Assembly: GCA_963281255.1 (NCBI GenBank)
Contig: OY725494.1
Coordinates: forward strand, 4,477,934 to 4,541,933
Source: Aphrocallistes beatrix
Lineage: Eukaryota > Porifera > Hexactinellida > Sceptrulophora > Aphrocallistidae
DNA length: 64,000 bases
Direction of reading: 5' to 3'
This document shows, piece after piece, positions 15,101 through 25,831 of the stretch; positions within the stretch are counted from its first letter, which is position 1, and each line of letters starts with the position of its first letter. The notes below the pieces were generated by a model. It saw nothing but the letters and a program-made list of their open reading frames with translations, was not told the origin of the DNA and made no database searches. The position numbers and the translations under genes are program-made.

Positions 15101-15651
15101 ACGTAAGAATCTATAAATAGCAATATTTTGTTCGTGCTATTAATGCGAACTTTCCCAGGTTCAGGAATGTATGAATTGCCTGTGTTTAACAAAAAGATGC
15201 ATTAAAATGATTAGAAATGCTAACATTTCTGTTCGCAAGCAAGTTTTTCTGATAACTGGAACAATCCAATGGTGCAACATATTTGATTGTGGACAATTCC
15301 AGTTCGACATCTGAAGTCGACTATCATTTTCATTTTTATGAAGTAATTTGATGTTACAAAAATGTGCTTTTTGCAATAATATATAATTTGCTCCATTGCA
15401 TAACAATGCTTACTCTGTTTGGGTGATGTTACATTGGTAGTCATCTGAGAATCTATTAATATGTATTATCCTAACCCTGACGTATCTATAAATGGTATCA
15501 ACCATTAGGTTTACATTGAACCTGTAATAACGTATTGTTCCATTTGATAGATATCGGTTTGAAAGAGTTTAATCAGTGCAAGGAATTCTTCAAGGAGTTC
15601 ATACAAAAAAGAGATTCACATGACGTCCCAGTTAAGGAGTCAGATGAGTGA
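1497..15651 (+). CDS. PRIM1: DNA primase small (catalytic) subunit, 3' part, six exons
   Basis: Catalytic subunit of the nuclear DNA polymerase alpha-primase complex, which makes RNA primers for replication. Exons joined by phase: 1497-1606, 1709-1839, 2475-2586, 2992-3061, 12030-12064 and 15551-15651 (stop TGA). All junctions are GT-AG and keep one frame. The third exon reads [19 protein letters not shown] followed by [10 protein letters not shown], a near match to the animal PRIM1 active site. It holds the equivalents of human Asp306 (metal), Lys318 and His324 (nucleotide contacts). The fourth exon ([15 protein letters not shown]) matches the VPIDLQKVDQF segment. The first two exons match the helical part around human KESWDKIL, here KDSWKEIL. 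The last exon (FFKEFIQKR) fits the C-terminus, although the acidic loop before it is shorter than in human. The N-terminal half, with the other two catalytic aspartates, was not found in 1-1496 and should lie upstream. The 35-nt exon is the least certain call, but its phase fits both neighbours exactly. Confidence 0.88.
2033..2203. mobile_element. Pogo/Tigger-like MITE, copy 1
   Basis: Terminal inverted repeats starting CAGTCGACTCCGCTTAAT and ending with the reverse complement (one base changed). They are flanked by TA on both sides, the target duplication expected of Tc1/mariner/pogo elements. The internal sequence is shared with copies at 7914, 11011 and 25832. No coding capacity. Lies in a PRIM1 intron. 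Confidence 0.85.
4370..5077 (-). CDS. CDIPT: CDP-diacylglycerol--inositol 3-phosphatidyltransferase (PI synthase)
   Basis: Makes phosphatidylinositol from CDP-diacylglycerol and myo-inositol in the ER membrane. The 235-aa protein has the complete CDP-alcohol phosphotransferase motif D-x2-DG-x2-AR-x8-G-x3-D-x3-D (begins [14 protein letters not shown], ends DMLTD), which carries the metal-binding aspartates. It is preceded by the typical [15 protein letters not shown] start and has several hydrophobic segments. Length is close to the human protein (213 aa) plus a short lysine-rich C-terminal tail. It starts at an ATG and is uninterrupted, so it appears intronless. An AATAAA signal on the minus strand lies at 4242-4247, about 120 nt past the stop. 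The whole gene sits inside a PRIM1 intron in opposite orientation. The absence of introns would fit an old retrocopy or lineage-wide intron loss; there is no sign of decay. Confidence 0.97.
   Translation of the reverse strand: MQQRQNIPQADNIFLFVPNLIGYVRVVLGLLSFYFMPFDPVTATFLYLTSCLLDAFDGWAARKLGQGTKFGAVLDMLTDRCGTISLIMILCKFYPGYILLFQCLVSLDIVSHWAQMYATLSKGGGSHKNIRAEANPLLKIYYKNRVVLFTFCACAELFYMFLYLMHFYSGPLLLGLSLFHWGALLNFPIFLIKQVINVFQLQYACLDIAVIDVSDRLKAYEKKEDKQTACSEKST
6057..6122. repeat. TAA/AAT trinucleotide microsatellite
   Basis: About 65 bases of uninterrupted AAT repeats in the large PRIM1 intron, likely length-polymorphic. Confidence 0.95.
6185..6429. mobile_element. MITE-like element with 26-bp inverted ends
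   Basis: The left end CGCTGAGCGACGATGTCACT is matched, inverted and with few mismatches, by the right end at 6404-6429. The interior of about 190 bp holds no open frame. Family not recognised; target duplication unclear (ATATG-like on both sides). Confidence 0.7.
7848..8216. mobile_element. Inverted-repeat element rich in GGAAATAGTTCGA, interrupted by a pogo-like MITE
   Basis: The left arm (7848-7910) and right arm (8134-8216) are imperfect inverted copies built from a repeated GGAAATAGTTCGA word. The pogo-like MITE at 7914-8105 sits between them, so that MITE inserted later into this element. Family unknown. Confidence 0.6.
7914..8105. mobile_element. Pogo/Tigger-like MITE, copy 2
   Basis: Same termini and interior as the element at 2033, flanked by TA on both sides. 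Compared with copy 1 it has a small duplication near the left end (GTCGACGTCGACC). Nested in the inverted-repeat element at 7848-8216. Confidence 0.85.
8227..8348 (+). other. Coding-looking segment of unknown identity
   Basis: Bounded by an AG before and a GT after, and open in one frame for 40 codons. It has protein-like composition ([14 protein letters not shown] and then [18 protein letters not shown]). Its phases (2 in, 0 out) do not fit the surrounding PRIM1 exons, so it is not part of that gene. It could be an exon of an unrecognised gene, a transposon remnant or chance. I recognise no domain. Confidence 0.25.
10872..10990. other. Coding-looking segment of unknown identity, either strand
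   Basis: A GC-richer island next to a pogo-like MITE. The plus strand reads an acidic, helix-like stretch ([20 protein letters not shown]). The minus strand is also open ([18 protein letters not shown]). I cannot tell which strand, if either, is expressed; no domain recognised. Confidence 0.2.
11011..11194. mobile_element. Pogo/Tigger-like MITE, copy 3
   Basis: Begins CAGTCGACTCCGCTTAAT and ends with its reverse complement, with TA on both flanks and an interior shared with the copies at 2033, 7914 and 25832. Confidence 0.87.
12065..15550 (+). other. PRIM1 last intron
   Basis: AT-rich sequence between the 35-nt exon and the terminal PRIM1 exon. I see no gene or clear repeat. The open frame at 13148-13462 has low-complexity AT-driven composition and no recognisable domain. 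Confidence 0.65.
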
Positions 15652-18500
15652 GTTGGATTACCTTTATTATTTACGTCACTCTTAAATTGTCCATGGTTAT
15701 AAATATCTAGATTATACTTATTATTTATTCTTTTGTGCTAGAGGAGACTCACATTAGAACGAACACGGTTTCTTTCCGACAATTCTTTTCCCCTAAAAAA
15801 AAAAAAATAAACTCTTTTTTTAATGTGCACGTAGTAACAAGTGTATATTACTGGACTTGAGTATACCTTGCAAATAAAGTTATTACTTAAAAGTAAGATC
15901 TTAATTACCATTACTTTCTATGGTTTATACTTTTTACCACATCTCTTACACTAGAATAATAAAAAATTCTTAGTCTGTTAGGTCAATTATAAACGTATTC
16001 ACCGAAAAATAATCCACAAATGAAACATGTTCAGAATCTGTACTCTACTATTCTTATTTAATTAAAGCCTCTACACCAGTGTCAATTTTCGCCAAATTCT
16101 ATTTTAAAATGCACCCACTTAATCTACAAATTTAAAAACATTATCTAGAATAATCTTAATTAAGACGCAATATCTGCAAGCTGGAACAGGATTTTCCCCA
16201 AGAAAAAAAGTAAATTGAATTCTTTCTTGAAAGTGTAAGCCAAGTTCTATTGACGATTTTCGTGGTTATTTTCACATATCTGGTGCAATTAATTTTGGGT
16301 TTGAAAATCTAAGAAAAAATTCTACGAGCACAATTATCAGTACATATCCATTTAATTTGATACATTAGCAACACCTCTGGAATGTTCATAATTAGTTCTA
16401 AAACAATATCTCACTTCTTAAAGTACTTGGTTGTACAGAAACTCTGCAATGTTGTACAATAGTGGAGAATCAGAGTATTATTTGGTGCAATGATTTTGCT
16501 TTGAGTGATGTTTCAGCGATTTTACTCTTGAATACGTTGAGATCTTCCTTAAACTCTTAATTACGTTAAATTTCTAAATTATAAATGCTAGTGGTTCTCT
16601 TTTACAGAATATCTATTTTGACTAACAAGGGTGAATAGTGTACAGTGGGGATCGCTTATGATAGAACTTTCGTTTAGAGTGAATTTAGCATAGTTGAACA
16701 AGGCCAGTAAGTTACTGGCACTCACTGCATCAGAAATATCGAGTTCATAGAATGCTTCACGATCAAAATTCGTTTAAATCTAGCTTAATTCACTATCAAT
16801 TAATAATGCATATACTAACAAACCTTACCAATAAGCTATAAACTTCTGTCAACCACTCTAATTATCACGAATCACTCGGATCTTATGTTAGTGTTTTTTT
16901 CGTGACTACTCAACAAAAAATAAAATTATTATTCAAATATCGCAAATGTACAATTGCAATATTACCAAGAAATCAGTCTATGTATTTTAAAAAATTGAGA
17001 TAGCCAGCATTTGAGTTAAATTTAGATTAATTATTGAGTTGGTAAACAAAAATACCGCAAATATTGTCTACATTAGCTATAACTATGGCACAGGAAGGAC
17101 GCAGCTAGAAACTGATTCGTGCGAATTTGAATAGTTGAGTTAGCGGATACAAAACAAATATTTTAAAAAGTTCGAAATAATTATGGTTTTGAGGTGATTA
17201 GTCTTAACAGTTTTTTTAATTTTTAACTTATCTCCGATTGGCTGCTGAATAATTCTTCCACTTAAAAAATTCTGAGGTTAACTCTAATCAAGAAAGTTGT
17301 GTAGATCCATGTCCAAGGTAATTTGCGGTTTAATGAACGAGGAAAATCAAATAAACCATTCTCTCTCTCTGTACAGAAAAATGTTTACCCAGTGCCATAG
17401 TATATACCACTAAGTTGCCTCATGCAGTTTTACCTTGAATTACCATATAATAGAAATATCAAAAGAACCAACCATGAGCATGACTTGTATTTTTATAAAG
17501 GGTGTATGTTTAATATGAGTTAAGTGGTGGGAAGGCAAGCACCCTAATCGACCACTAAACGACCTCTACATATTTCAGCTGGTTTGGCTACCAAACTATT
17601 TATCCGGGTGGCAATTACTCCCATATCCACTCGTGAAATTATGTGTACGCCCAAGCATTACTTTGAACATAGTAGAAGTAATATCAAGTTTCTGATTTAT
17701 TCAAGTTATTTCATTAGCTAATTAACATTATAATTTGGGATATCGAATACGCCTCAAATGGCTAAAGAATTGGCTTACGTTGGTCATGTACTTTACAGAG
17801 AGAAACAGAGCAAGATTTTCTTTAGAAATCAAAATAGACCCAATTTAATATTGTCCAAAAATGCTTATTCTTTACTGAAAAATAATTAGATCTTTTCTTG
17901 TCAAATTTTGTATTATTTAGACGTTAGAGGGACAATGCTGGGGTCAGTATAGTGGTTTATGCTAATCACAGAATTGTGTTTGAGTAAATATTCTTTGAAA
18001 TCGACTAAATCTGTATACCCACAGCTCTTGTTTTTTCAAAAAGAAAACTTTTATTAATAATCACGTACAGAACTGCACAACATTTGTTTAAAACAGAAAT
18101 ATATACCAATTAGTGTATATGTTTAGTGTCTTTGTCAATATACTCATTGTGACATGCTTCTTTTGCCCTGCAACTTGAAAAAGGAACTACTTAGTCATCA
18201 TTAATTAATATCCAGAATTAGCACTGGGATGATTCTATTTATAGTAAATTGCCCGCATTTTATGGAATCCCCGCCCAAAATGACTTTACTAGCTGTAAAT
18301 GAATTAGCAACATTCCTAGACTAATTCGGGAGATATTCAATATCTTATTTATCACAAAATCAACTAGAATTACTATCAACTTACAAAGCCCAGCATATTA
18401 TATTACTGTCTGTAATTATTCTCGTCATCATACATGATCGCTTAAAATGATTGTTTCGTGACACATAGCATTATCTATCAATTAATTGACCTTTCTAACG
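15652..18500. other. Intergenic region, mostly featureless
   Basis: AT-rich sequence between PRIM1 and the bZIP pair. The only structure I can name is one copy of a dispersed repeat at 18226-18316 (listed separately). Confidence 0.6.
18226..18316 (+). repeat. Dispersed ~90-bp repeat, copy 1
   Basis: Shares TCTATTTATAG, then CCCCGCCCAAAATGAC, then a TTAGCAA-type ending, at the same spacing as copies at 27218 (+), 29727 (-) and 36028 (+). No clear terminal repeats. Probably a SINE or MITE fragment. Confidence 0.6.
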
Positions 18501-18740
18501 CTAATATTCGGTTTACAGTCAGCCAGTCAAAACAACGAATAAATCAGCATTGTGGAGATAGGCCCAATCAAATTAGTGCAATATGAATATTGGTTTAACA
18601 GTATTGACTTAGTGGTTAATATCGAGACGTGAATTAATAGATCTTCTACTATATATTTTGAAAGTAAAAATAAATTTTACTATTCTCGAAATTCTAATTT
18701 TGACCTCTATACTCGCTATACAGGTAATCTGAATTTTGTG

Positions 18741-18748
18741 TATAAATA
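18741..18748 (+). promoter_or_regulatory. TATA box of bZIP copy 1
   Basis: TATAAATA lies 76 bp before the start codon. The paralogue has the same element 81 bp before its start, which supports a real core promoter and a short intronless 5' leader. Confidence 0.6.
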
Positions 18749-18816
18749 CAGGGTAGAACTGGTATAAATCATTCACAAGAGAAAAGTACACTTGAAAACG
18801 AATAAATAAAATAATA

Positions 18817-19347
18817 ATGTCGGTCTCTTCGGAATATTCCATAACTTCGAGTGAAGAATTCGACTCACAGATTTCAGAAAACAAAGCGACATACGGGTTT
18901 ACTGACAACGACTTAGCTCCCTTCACTGTTGCAGGACTCAGAAAAGAAGCGAAGAAGAAAGGACTTTCGAATGATGAAATCAAAAAAGTTATCAAACAAA
19001 GGAGAAGAGTAAAGGTGCGAAAGTACAGCAAAAATTTCCGTGCCAGAGAGCAACAACAGATGGCTGACATGGAAGTGGAAATAAGAGTATTGAACTTGAG
19101 AAAGCAACGACTAATCAATGAAAGAGTGCGGCTCATCGACGAAAACGAAAAATATAAACATTTATGCAAAGAGAATCCCATTCTCGTCTTCCAGCAAGTA
19201 CAACCTCCCTACATGCTATCGCCATTCATCACTCCTAAAGCAGAACCGAACGATTCGCCAGTTATCAAACGCAGTCCTAGTCTCGGCTCTTCCCCTTGCT
19301 GCAGTTTCTATCCTTCCCCCATCCAAACAGAGAACTATCCCTACTGA
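18817..19347 (+). CDS. Maf-like bZIP transcription factor, copy 1
   Basis: 176-aa intronless protein. A basic region (KQRRRVKVRKYSKNFRARE, about residues 65-83) is preceded by an extended-homology-like helix (GLSNDEIKKVIKQRRR). It is followed by a leucine-zipper heptad series (about 90-125). The layout RRR-x2-K-x-R-x-Y-x4-R-x-R resembles the Maf/NRL family, where the Tyr replaces the usual Ala of other bZIPs. The acidic Ser/Glu-rich N-terminus is a possible activation region. The C-terminal tail is Pro/Ser-rich and holds a K-x-E sequence (PKAEPND) that could be a sumoylation site. Two overlapping AATAAA signals lie at 19400-19410. A second copy starts 2.34 kb downstream in the same direction. 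Family assignment rests on the basic region only; a divergent CNC or other bZIP is possible. Confidence 0.78.
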   Translation: MSVSSEYSITSSEEFDSQISENKATYGFTDNDLAPFTVAGLRKEAKKKGLSNDEIKKVIKQRRRVKVRKYSKNFRAREQQQMADMEVEIRVLNLRKQRLINERVRLIDENEKYKHLCKENPILVFQQVQPPYMLSPFITPKAEPNDSPVIKRSPSLGSSPCCSFYPSPIQTENYPY

Positions 19348-19419
19348 TGCACACACACATTTATATTAGATTTTAAGCTATCAGCAAAATGTTTGACACA
19401 ATAAAATAAATGCAATATT

Positions 19420-20870
19420 ACCCGCAAATTTTAATGAAGAAAGATATGCAATGTATTTTATACATAATTATAGTGATGATTTATGAAGGACATGAGTTGT
19501 AAATATGGTGCAATCCATTATGGTTTACATTATTAAAATCAATGTTTATATTATAATTGTGTTTCCAGATTCAGAATAAAAATACAAATAACTACCCATA
19601 TGCAGATAAATTGTTGAATCCATACTTTTACAGAATATGAGTTATGATTGGATGAACCAGCAATGGACTATTCTTAAAATGTTGCGTAACAACCTTGGAT
19701 CATTTCTACCCCAAAAAATTTTAATTTTACAAATTGTGCCGTTCAATCGAGACCACCATGAACGTACACATAAACTATAGGAATTATATCAGATAGCTTA
19801 TTTTAATATATACGAATCCCGTATATCTGAGAATAGTCATCTCCAATGGTTTGTAAAATCAAGTTATTGTTAGTTTAAATTTATCAAAAGATCGAATGTC
19901 TATTTTTCAAAAAGCCTTTTCATATAGAAGATTAGTTTCCACTTAGTTAAGATTAAATATTTAAAATTGATTATCGTCCCTGAAACACTTCTAGGGTATA
20001 TGCTACTCCAAATGTGGGTTAAATATTTCAATAATCATACTTTCATTGCACAATTAACAATTCGACCTGCTTAGTCAAAGTGGATTACCTCATCCCACCA
20101 GAAACCACAGTCAAATTCGAGACACAATAATATTTCTAAAAAAGGAATTGCAAACACACTCTATACACACAACATATTTTTTCTAAAGGTCAGAAAGTTG
20201 ATATTGTGACCAAATGTTTATTCTTTAGAGACAATAATTAGGACAGGTTTTATGTTAGGAATCAATGAAACTTTCGCGTAGATTCGTTGAAAGTTCGAGT
20301 AGATTTGCAATATAACGAGTTTGTATTTGATAAAATTATACATATAAAGCAGGCTGGATGAGCTATTAATAGTAATAATGTCATTTATACGAGCGCGCTT
20401 CGCTTGCTTGCGCTGCGCAATTTGTCAACAATTTGTCACCTATCTCAGCGAGGTGTAAAGCTTTCGCTTAGATCTTCGAACTCCCGTGTAGACTCATTAC
20501 TATTTACCTGTGTGCCAAATTTCACGTTTCTAGCACGTCCCAGTTCCTCAATCAACTAACAAACAAACAAACAAACAAAAAACATTGAGTTTTAATATAT
20601 AAAATTACGAAGTAATTTTGTTGCCAAAGTACGTACATTTATATCAAATTAAAATATATTTCGCTAAATCTGGATAATTACCAGTTTCTCTATATTGGAG
20701 CGTTCGCAATGCTCATGAGTCATCAGGGAGTTCAAAAGATACATACTGCTCTATCGAATCGTCATAGCTTGATAATACCAATGTAATATACAATTGTGAG
20801 TATTACATAGGAATATTGTCTCGACATACAGTGTATTAAGTCAACTTGTCCTTCTATGCTGATATTCAGT
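19420..20870. other. Spacer between the bZIP copies
   Basis: AT-rich, no gene seen. Holds a probable non-LTR retrotransposon tail at 20390-20580. Confidence 0.55.
20390..20580 (+). mobile_element. Probable RTE-type LINE/SINE 3' end
   Basis: A GC-richer segment ends TGTGCCAAATTTCACGTTTC, then CAACTAACAAACAAACAAAC with tandem AAAC units. The phrase 'TGTGCCAAATTTCA' followed by a short tandem repeat tail is typical of RTE-clade LINE 3' ends and their SINEs. No coding region remains. A related GC-rich word (CTTCGCTTGCTT-CGCTGCG) recurs near 58060. Confidence 0.5.
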
Positions 20871-21077
20871 TAGCAATCAATCCAGTAAAGTAATTAAGTT
20901 AACACTGTACAGATGGCCCCAATGATAATTAGTGCAAACATGACTGGTTTCATATCAGCTCGAATGGACCAATCTATTCCAGATACAATGTATTTTGAAA
21001 GTATGAAATTAATATTGTTTTTCTCGGAAACGAAAATTGTCTTGTATACACTACAGCAAATATACAATCTAGTAAAG

Positions 21078-21086
21078 TATAAATAC
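21078..21086 (+). promoter_or_regulatory. TATA box of bZIP copy 2
   Basis: TATAAATAC lies 81 bp upstream of the second bZIP start, equivalent to the element of copy 1. Confidence 0.6.
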
Positions 21087-21158
21087 AAAGTAGAGTTCGT
21101 TCTAAATCATTAAGAGCAGAGAAACATATATAGATATATATTTGAAATAAAAATAATA

Positions 21159-21689
21159 ATGTCAGTCTCTTCGGAATATTCCATAACTTCAAGTGAAGAA
21201 TTCGACTCACAGATTTCAGAAAACAAAGCGACATACGGGTTTACTGACGACGACTTAGCTCCCTTCACTGTTGCAGGACTCAGAAAAGAAGCGAAGAAGA
21301 AAGGACTTTCGAATGATGAAATCAAAAAAGTTATCAAACAAAGAAGAAGAGTAAAGGTGCGAAAGTACAGCAAAAATTTCCGTGCCAGAGAGCAACAACA
21401 GATGGCTGACATGGAAGTGGAAATAAGAGTATTGAACTTGAGAAAGCAACGACTAATCAACGAAAGAGTGCGACTCATCGACGAAAACGAAAAATATAAA
21501 CATTTATGCAAAGAGAATCCCATTCTCGTCTTCCAGCAAGTACAACCTCCCTACATGCTATCGCCATTCATCACTCCTAAAGCAGAACCGAATGATTCGC
21601 CAGTTATCAAACGCAGTCCTAGTCTCGGCTCTTCCCCTTGCTGCAGTTTCTATCCTTCCCCCATCCAAACAGAGAACTATCCCTACTGA
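21159..21689 (+). CDS. Maf-like bZIP transcription factor, copy 2
   Basis: Identical in length (176 aa) to copy 1, with a single amino-acid change by my reading: Asn31 in copy 1 is Asp31 here. By eye I count seven nucleotide differences in the 531-nt reading frame, six of them silent. The basic region, zipper and C-terminal tail are unchanged. The 5' and 3' flanks are recognisably related (TATA box, TTAGTGCAA block, the GATGCACACACA stop region) but much more diverged than the coding part. Both copies look functional. The open frame on the opposite strand is a mirror of the coding sequence and is not a gene. Confidence 0.78.
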   Translation: MSVSSEYSITSSEEFDSQISENKATYGFTDDDLAPFTVAGLRKEAKKKGLSNDEIKKVIKQRRRVKVRKYSKNFRAREQQQMADMEVEIRVLNLRKQRLINERVRLIDENEKYKHLCKENPILVFQQVQPPYMLSPFITPKAEPNDSPVIKRSPSLGSSPCCSFYPSPIQTENYPY

Positions 21690-24600
21690 TGCACACACAT
21701 TTATATTAGATTTTAAGCTACCAGCATTAATGTTATACATTAATTAAATGCATTATATGACGGCAAAATATAAAAAAGAAAGATATGCAAAGTATTATAT
21801 TACATTTCTAGTTTAAGAGAGACATAATATACCATTGATCCATTATGGTTTGCATTAATTGAATTGATGTTTAGATTTGTTCACAGATTCAACAATGAGA
21901 CTTAAAATAAATCTTCCCACAAGCGACTATTTTTAAACTCATACTCTTCAAGAATACTCATTTATCTCTAAGCATGATGTTAAAATATGCTCGTTCGCTA
22001 TAATGAAACTTCAATAGACATATATTGTAGCTTATTATTAACTAATTTAACCTTGGATCAATAACCAATCAAGAAGTATGCCTGTTATTTAATTCGATCT
22101 CGCATAAATGTCAACAATAGACTATTCCATGCGAATAGGTATTCAGGAATCTTGTAATTATTGGATGCCTCATATCACATATGTATTATATACGTACGCA
22201 TTCATTCTTATAGTATATTATAATTTCCCATCATGCTCTTAAGTGATGTGACACTATTACAGAGCCGTAGCCACGTTTCAAACTGACCTCTTTAGACCAA
22301 TTTAATTCCCAAAAAAGGACAATTTTGTCGGTCTACTGGTTCCAACCTTTCCATTTTTTGTCCCAACCGGACCACTTCACACCTGATGCCGACGTCCTTG
22401 TGTAATTATAGGTGCAATAATCTCTTAATAAAAGGGACATCCCATATATATATATATATATGGTCAAGTGTCGACAAACTGTACTTTATAACTATATGTA
22501 TATAAATCTATGTAGTAGGATTTATTAACTACGTTCTTAATGGAAAGCTTCAAATTTTTAAATTTGTTTAATTAAAACAACCTTCACTAATTAATAATAG
22601 ATTAATTTGGACTCGAACTCGATTGAACAAACTTGCTAATGGATTCTCTGCTGCCTTAATGGAGCTTGCCAGGCAGTATATTCATAATTAGTTTCCTCAC
22701 AACTTGAGGTGTGAGATCTGTTATAATGTTACCCTGAGTGGATTTTAACAATATCTTGAAATTGATTACACTACTAGCTAACAGCTGATCAGATCAATAA
22801 TCTTGAATAATGAGCCTGTTCATAACAGATCAACAAGTAGGTATAAAGAAGCACTGATTTTCAAACGTGATTCTAAGGTTTCAAGGTTAGCTAAATTTGG
22901 TATTTAATCGAGTTAGCACAAAATCATGAGCTGAACACATCGCATTCATACATTCTTAATTATCTCTAATGGAGAGGTGCTTCTAAAAATACACCTGTTG
23001 AGATAATACCATATGGAGAATATACCTGGAACGCTCAAGTAATAAACTGATTGGTTGATAAGTAAACTTTCATGAATAAAAAATGTAATTAAGTTTGTAA
23101 GAATGTTAAAAAACGGATGAGCGCTGTAAATATGATTTGTTACAACTCAGCGTCAGATTTAAGCCCATATGTTCAGGTGAGCATGTGAATAGACCCTAGA
23201 CGATATGAGGAAGTAGATCTTTGCTAAATTCTTATTTCTCATTACGTAGGATGATGAGATTAATTTTGCAGACAATGCATATACTGGACTAGGGATTGCG
23301 TTGAAACTCACGTAGGATTGATTTTTCAAATTGAGAAGTGTTGTGCTGGTCATTGTTAAAAAAAATGTAAAGAGGAATTGTGTAGAATAAATAGAGACTA
23401 GGTTTAACCAATCAAGTGCTAGTATGCAGTGAGGTACTTAAGTACCATAGAGTACAGTTTCACTTACCCAATCATAAAAAATATCAGTTTGCTCAACCTT
23501 TTGGATCGACATTTTTTTAAATCTCGTTAAAAAGCAATCATATCGGAGTATTGGGGGGGGGGGGGATATCCCACTCTTCCATTTCTTATCATATATTTTA
23601 ATTTTATTTCCTTTAGATAACCCGGATTTTAGAAGGCGAAGCGATCACTATTCTTTCTCAATTGAGTTTCGTGTTTATACTGAGGAGGAAATTATCTTAA
23701 TTCAACTAGTTCTACATCTCAACAATGATTGCTTAGTCAGACAGACAGATTTACTAGGTTCAATGTATTGATTGTGGCAATGATTTAGAATAAGCGCTTA
23801 TTCTAGTGTTCTTCATGAGGAGTTATATTTAGAATTGAGCGGAATTTCGAGAGGCACACAAATAAGAATGCTAGAGGCAAATCTATTTTGCAAATACAGT
23901 TGAAACCGTTTTTTCTTAGTATTTCTTTACAGGTTCAAACAGTAAGAAAATGCCGATGGAAATTAACATATAATTGGAATCTTTACACCATAAATATTCT
24001 GAAATAGTAAGAAAAAAACGAAAAGTTAGAAAAAACCTGGTTTCGATTGTGCCAAATCACACTCATGCTCGAGTGTAGAAAAACGGAGACACTAGTATTG
24101 GTAAACTTTAATTTTGTCCACATCTATTCGAACTTAGATGTGTGCCAGTCTACGAACGTAAAAAATTTCCTAAAGTAGTGTATTGTTCAGAGAGTGCTCC
24201 TATGTCCACTCATCAGGATTTGACAAAAGCTATGAACCATCTGCTACTATATTATGCTTAAGCTCTCTACGATTCCGTTTGTTGATGTATAATATGCTAA
24301 AAGAAAATCAGGGGTGAACATAAAAATACTTCTAAAAAAGTTCAATTTAATACTTGTGATGAAGTAGATACTTGCGTATATATCTACAATAGGAACTGGC
24401 AATAATTTCGGAGCACTTTCTACCATGTTATCTAATCAGGAGTCGCACAACACACAATATGTGTCATGATAAGTTTCTTTATCAAGCTAGTTTCAATGAT
24501 AAACTCGTTACATACAAAACTGTCTAATTCAAAAAATTGTATTTAAATAGAAACTATTCAAAATTAACCTTATTTAACCTGATATGATGTTTATTGATTC

Positions 24601-25831
24601 TGATATTACACAAATTCCTGAAATCTGCATTTACCCTCGAACACGTTTTCCTTTACTCCAACGCAATTTGTACAATTTGCTTATGATTTTACACATCTGA
24701 TTTCAGCATTGTAATATTATGCACCCATAGAACAATGACGAATTTAGTATAGCAATTTTATGAAGGATTTTGTATTGTATCCATAATTGTGTTGATCTAA
24801 TTATGCAATTATTGAATTCTCGTTACATCAATAAGTTCACATCAACTTACAATTGTTAAGGTGGACAGTTTGTTATAATTTCATAGTATTTTTTTTGGTC
24901 GAGCTAAATTCATACATAAATTATTATCCAACCATACAGAACAACCAAACACCCACGACGAGATTTTAACCATGCAACAAGACCATTCATATAATTGGCC
25001 CCCAGAAATATAAAGTCACAATGCTTTCACGTGTGGAATTTAAAATTGAGGTTAATGGAATTGAATAACGTTGTGTTTAATAAACACTAATTAAAAACTA
25101 GTTTGTAAAACATTATGAAGCGAATAATGTGATAATAAATATCCACGAACAAAGAGATATATTATATAAGGTACTAACACAGGATATTTTGAATCTCATC
25201 CACATGTGTTACTTATTCATGAATCTACATTGATTTCCATGCATGATAAACTTGGATCAAAGTTTAGAGGTAATGTTTGGCACAGTTAATTGTTGAATTC
25301 CAATCAGCTTTTTATCCATAATATGTTAGTGTTGTATTGGAGCTGAATCATCGGATTTGGGGAATCTAGAAATATCATCATTTAACACTGAATTGTGTGT
25401 TAGGATTTGGGATAATTGGGCTTTAAAATGTGTTAAAATAGTTAAGTGTTCTTATTGAATTGTGAATTACAATTTTTTGAAGATAATAATTATACAATTT
25501 CAAACTACTAAAAGTGCATTTTAGAAGTTGGAGTATAGTCGGTAACAAAGTGGTTGATATTAAGCAAACCTTGCGACAGTGGCTTTAATAGAAGAATCCA
25601 CGCTGTGTTGAATAACTTTTACAATGGATATAAACACGAATATGTTGAAATACTAGAGTTGTACACGCTAACAGTGAATTATTGATAATTATAACTGAGT
25701 ACTTTATATTGAACATTCCAAGTTTTACATATAATGGAAAATCTAATATATCTAATGGAATCCTCTTATCACATGTCCACTGGTTAATGTAGAGGCAATA
25801 GTGAAAATGCTTCATATTTTAGAAATACGTA
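21690..25831. other. Intergenic region, about 4.1 kb
   Basis: AT-rich sequence without a recognisable gene. It contains an unnamed inverted-repeat element at 22260-22400, a short TA run near 22446-22462, a 13-base poly-G run near 23553, and a weak inverted-repeat element at about 23896-24050 (left end CAGTTGAAACCG, right end related by inversion). Confidence 0.55.
22260..22400. mobile_element. Inverted-repeat element, 'GCCGTAGCCAC' family, decayed copy
   Basis: Left end CAGAGCCGTAGCCACG; the right part has CACTTCACACCTGATGCCGACG. The interior shares GGACAATTTTG and GACCACTTCACACCT with the copies at 28061 and 43200. No open frame. Confidence 0.6.

Noticed and set aside
17520..17640. GC-richer patch that looked at first like a tRNA or small RNA
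   Set aside because: I could not fold it into a tRNA cloverleaf and found no A- or B-box; nothing supportable remains.
18609..19181. 190-codon open frame on the minus strand over bZIP copy 1 (and its equivalent at 21110-21523)
   Set aside because: It is the mirror of the bZIP coding sequence; Ser/Phe/Leu-rich composition is a by-product of the opposite strand, and it has no domain of its own.
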